This document shows, in pieces, positions 15,684 through 16,193 of a DNA stretch of 16,193 bases. The stretch comes from an uncultured bacterium (lineage in GTDB: Bacteria; Verrucomicrobiota; Verrucomicrobiia; Opitutales; Intestinicryptomonadaceae): NCBI GenBank assembly GCA_905214995.1, contig CAJMOT010000042.1, positions 1 to 16,193 on the forward strand, read 5' to 3'. The notes under the pieces were generated by a model. That model saw only the letters and a program-made list of their open reading frames with translations. It was not told the origin of the DNA and did not search any database. Every line of letters starts with the position of its first letter. Positions within the stretch are counted from its first letter, which is position 1. A program made the position numbers and the translations under genes.

Positions 15684-16193
15684 ATGGGCAAGATGAAAAG
15701 CATTCCCGTATTCGCGATAGACTTTGAAGGGTCGTCGAAAATCGGGATAGTCGAATACGGCGCGGCGGAACTCGCGGGCGGCGAAATCGTTTCCGCGCAT
15801 ACGCGCATATGCGCGCCCAAGCGCAAGATACCCCGCCGCGACGCCGAGTTTTTCGGAATCTCCAACGATGCCGCCGAAAAGCGCGCGCCGTTTTCGGACG
15901 ACCTTCCGCTGTTTTGCCGGATGCGCTCGCGGGGGATATTTATGGCGCACAACGCCTCGGTGGAGGACTCCCTCCTGCGGGCCGCCCTGCCATCGCCCGG
16001 AATGGTGCCTGACTTCGCGCGCGGCGGGCGGACGCCCGAATGGGCGCCGTGGCTCGACACCTGCGCCCTCTCGCGCGCCCTCTTTCCGGAAATCGGCGGC
16101 GCAAAGCTCTCCGACTGCGTCCGCGCCTTCGGGCTGCAAGAAAGGCTCGACGAAGCCGCCGAAAAATTCTGCCCTCCGGAGCGGCGCAAATGG
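15684..16193 (+). CDS. DEDD-type (DnaQ-like) 3'-5' exonuclease, 3'-truncated by the window edge
   Basis: The frame is open from ATG 15684 to the last base, giving 170 residues, so the C-terminus is outside the window. The DnaQ-like signature is present: D and E in VFAIDFEGS (Exo I), HNASVEDSLL (Exo II, with the conserved Asp), and a helix with DTCALSRALFPEIGGAKLSDC. The C-terminal part should begin at PPERRKW, a position where relatives continue to the H..D Exo III motif; that catalytic His/Asp cannot be checked here. A closer start at 15693 (second Met, MKSIPVFAIDFEG) is also possible and no Shine-Dalgarno decides it. The starts of this gene and hisN are only 28 bp apart. The substrate (DNA or RNA) is unknown. 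Confidence 0.85.
   Translation, partial: MGKMKSIPVFAIDFEGSSKIGIVEYGAAELAGGEIVSAHTRICAPKRKIPRRDAEFFGISNDAAEKRAPFSDDLPLFCRMRSRGIFMAHNASVEDSLLRAALPSPGMVPDFARGGRTPEWAPWLDTCALSRALFPEIGGAKLSDCVRAFGLQERLDEAAEKFCPPERRKW

Noticed and set aside
15656..16189. Upstream extension of the minus-strand phosphatase frame
   Set aside because: It is antisense to the exonuclease gene, whose DEDD motifs are clear, and the extension is Arg/Ser-rich without family features.

Overview
The window is a dense, GC-rich bacterial chromosome segment with mostly housekeeping genes. No rRNA, tRNA, CRISPR array, insertion sequence or prophage gene is visible. The gene content suggests a PVC-superphylum bacterium, most likely a Verrucomicrobiota (Opitutae-like) member. 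The reasons are a STAS/PP2C regulatory pair in the style of that group, an aspartyl-tRNA synthetase of the predicted non-discriminating type, and an arginine decarboxylase/antiporter pair that closely resembles chlamydial aaxB-aaxC. This assignment is inferred from protein resemblance and is not proven here.

Layout: positions 1-987 hold the 3' part of a CorC/HlyC-type CBS-domain membrane protein. After a 178-bp gap with a perfect inverted repeat come aconitase (acnA), a STAS-domain anti-anti-sigma-like protein and a membrane-anchored GAF/PP2C phosphatase, packed within a few bases of each other. Next are ybaB/ebfC and recR, a conserved DNA-maintenance pair. They are followed by an unusual undecaprenyl-pyrophosphate phosphatase (uppP) with a signal-peptide-like N-terminus, and a TIM-barrel amidohydrolase that starts 3 nt after uppP ends. 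A TatD-family nuclease lies convergently on the minus strand.

Divergent from tatD is a typical 2-Cys peroxiredoxin ending in a very strong intrinsic terminator. Then comes aspS with its own upstream region and its own terminator. The most notable region follows, at 12628-14829. It holds a pyruvoyl-dependent arginine decarboxylase gene (aaxB-like) interrupted by an in-frame TAA at codon 91, and an intact arginine/agmatine-type APC antiporter (aaxC-like). Together these would normally form a proton-consuming arginine-to-agmatine acid-resistance or arginine-interference module. Here the enzyme appears broken, or requires readthrough, while the transporter is open.

The right end holds a minus-strand inositol-monophosphatase-family gene (probably histidinol-phosphatase, hisN) convergent with aaxC. 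Divergent from it, only 28 bp away, is a DEDD-type 3'-5' exonuclease that runs off the window.
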